A stretch of DNA of 5,636 nucleotides, from positions 1-5,636 of the forward strand of contig CAWVWF010000204.1 of the NCBI GenBank assembly GCA_963933885.1, written 5' to 3'. The notes beneath the pieces were generated by a model, which did no database searches, was not told the DNA's origin, and saw only the letters and a program-made list of their open reading frames with translations. Made by a program: the position numbers and the translations under genes. Positions 5,006-5,636 of the stretch are shown here, piece by piece (within the stretch, counting starts at the first letter, position 1; every line of letters begins with the position of its first letter). This stretch comes from CAWVWF01 sp963933885. GTDB lineage: Bacteria > Bacteroidota > Bacteroidia > Flavobacteriales_C > GCA-002722245.

Positions 5006-5377
5006 ATGAATAAATACTCTTATGCGCTCGTAATATTATTGAGCCTATCTTCAATGTTTTCATTCGGACAAACCAATGTGAAAATCAAATCAGAAAAATT
5101 TGTTGTCCACGGAAATTGCGGAATGTGTAAAACCCGTATTGATTCCGCTGCAAAAAACACATATGGTGTTATGGTGGCTTCCTGGGACATCAATTCAAAA
5201 ATAATTAATGTTGTTTTCAATACTCAGAAAACAAATCTTGACTCAATTCATCTTTCAATTTCTAAAATGGGCTATCGAACTGATGAAATAATAGCCGACT
5301 CAACTGGTTATCAAAATCTCCCTGGTTGTTGTCAAGTTAAAAATGCATTTGTTAACCCTAAAAACGATAACAAATGA
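5006..5377 (+). CDS. secreted heavy-metal-associated (HMA) domain protein
   Basis: A 123-residue protein with a signal peptide (about 1-21; hydrophobic ALVILLSLSSMFSFG, then Gln), so the HMA fold should act outside the cytoplasm. The metal-binding loop is GNCGMCKTRID, with the CxxC pair Cys38 and Cys41. It is followed by the expected beta-alpha-beta pattern (GVMVASWDINSKIINVVF, then ISKMGYRTDEI). A second conserved patch LPGCCQV (Cys108, Cys109) near the C-terminus is typical of Bacteroidota members and could add ligands. Family knowledge points to soft metals such as copper(I); the metal is inferred. It probably passes metal to, or senses it for, the receptor-like protein encoded next, whose ATG overlaps this stop codon (ATGA), implying translational coupling. 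It is 67 bp from the HYC_CC_PP gene. Confidence 0.88.
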   Translation: MNKYSYALVILLSLSSMFSFGQTNVKIKSEKFVVHGNCGMCKTRIDSAAKNTYGVMVASWDINSKIINVVFNTQKTNLDSIHLSISKMGYRTDEIIADSTGYQNLPGCCQVKNAFVNPKNDNK

Positions 5378-5636
5378 AAAATTTAATCCTCAGCTTATTT
5401 TTACTTCCTCTAATCGCTTTTGGGAGTGATCATCATATAAAAGGCTTTGTTGTTGATGCTGACTCGAAAGCTCCACTTATTGGCGCACTCATCTATTGGG
5501 ATGGTACAGAAGAAGCAACAGTAACAAATGAGAAAGGTCATTTTGAAATTGACAAGTCTAAATTATCTAGTTTCATAGATTGTAAAAATTCAATTCCTTT
5601 AAAAGCCCTTCTTTTATCTCCATTCCAATTTAACTC
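5374..5636 (+). CDS. N-terminus of a TonB-dependent receptor-like protein with a carboxypeptidase-regulatory-like domain (partial)
   Basis: Starts at an ATG overlapping the HMA stop (ATGA) and is open for 87 codons to the window edge. A signal peptide (MKNLILSLFLLPLIAFG, about 1-17) is followed by IKGFVVDADSKAPLIGA and TVTNEKGHFEI. These are the usual PLxGA...T(D/N)xxGxF pattern of the CarboxypepD_reg-like beta-sandwich that precedes the plug domain in many Bacteroidota outer-membrane TonB-dependent receptors. The TonB box, plug and barrel would lie beyond the window, so a shorter stand-alone protein with this domain remains possible. Position behind an HMA protein suggests an outer-membrane metal transporter or receptor. 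One small oddity: where many relatives read something like SYVGY near the end of the domain, this one reads SPFQF. Confidence 0.75.
   Translation, partial: MKNLILSLFLLPLIAFGSDHHIKGFVVDADSKAPLIGALIYWDGTEEATVTNEKGHFEIDKSKLSSFIDCKNSIPLKALLLSPFQFN

Noticed and set aside
5020..5220. Minus-strand open frame of 66 codons
   Set aside because: Antisense to the well-supported HMA protein; no independent evidence.

Overview
The window looks like chromosomal DNA from a low-GC member of the Bacteroidota, probably a flavobacterium-like marine or environmental lineage. The signs are strong A+T bias, absence of clear Shine-Dalgarno sequences, a TAnnTTTG-type -7 promoter element before glnS, a HYC_CC_PP family protein (a family I know only from Bacteroidota), and a TonB-receptor-type N-terminus in a surface/metal operon. 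Taxonomy is inferred from these features and not from a search.

Layout. (1) At 1-38 the minus strand carries what looks like the first 12 codons of a divergent secreted or membrane protein. (2) 109-2422 is a housekeeping block on the plus strand: glnS (glutaminyl-tRNA synthetase), folB (dihydroneopterin aldolase, 4 bp later) and a small membrane protein of unknown function (17 bp later), plausibly one transcript. (3) 2472-4459 is a mobile-element region. It starts with a 66-bp stub of a short-chain-dehydrogenase-like (SDR) gene, cut exactly at the left end of an intact RAYT-type element. That element (775 bp) encodes a Y1/HUH transposase between 59-bp inverted repeats. An intact paralogue of the truncated SDR gene follows, and then a second, internally deleted copy of the element (385 bp) carrying a relic of a related transposase. 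(4) 4519-5636 is a probable metal-handling cluster: a promoter, a HYC_CC_PP protein, a terminator-like hairpin, a secreted heavy-metal-associated (HMA) domain protein, and the start of a TonB-dependent receptor-like protein whose start codon overlaps the HMA stop codon (ATGA).

How the parts relate. glnS and folB are unrelated in function but packed as an operon. The two elements share the same orientation and have almost identical ends but about 79% identical interiors. This suggests either that the ends are constrained or homogenised, or that one transposase mobilises several derivatives. The SDR gene sits between the elements, so recombination between them could delete it. The HYC_CC_PP / HMA / TonB-receptor trio resembles a recurrent Bacteroidota arrangement that I would associate with copper or another soft metal. 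The metal is inferred and not shown by the sequence.

The most noteworthy material is the element pair: long, structured, end-specific inverted repeats around a single-domain HUH transposase, and a non-autonomous derivative that kept the ends and lost the active site. RAYTs and their repeats are a known class. What may be undescribed is this particular long-repeat, unit-transposon-like form with fixed left/right differences. I found no CRISPR array, tRNA or rRNA.
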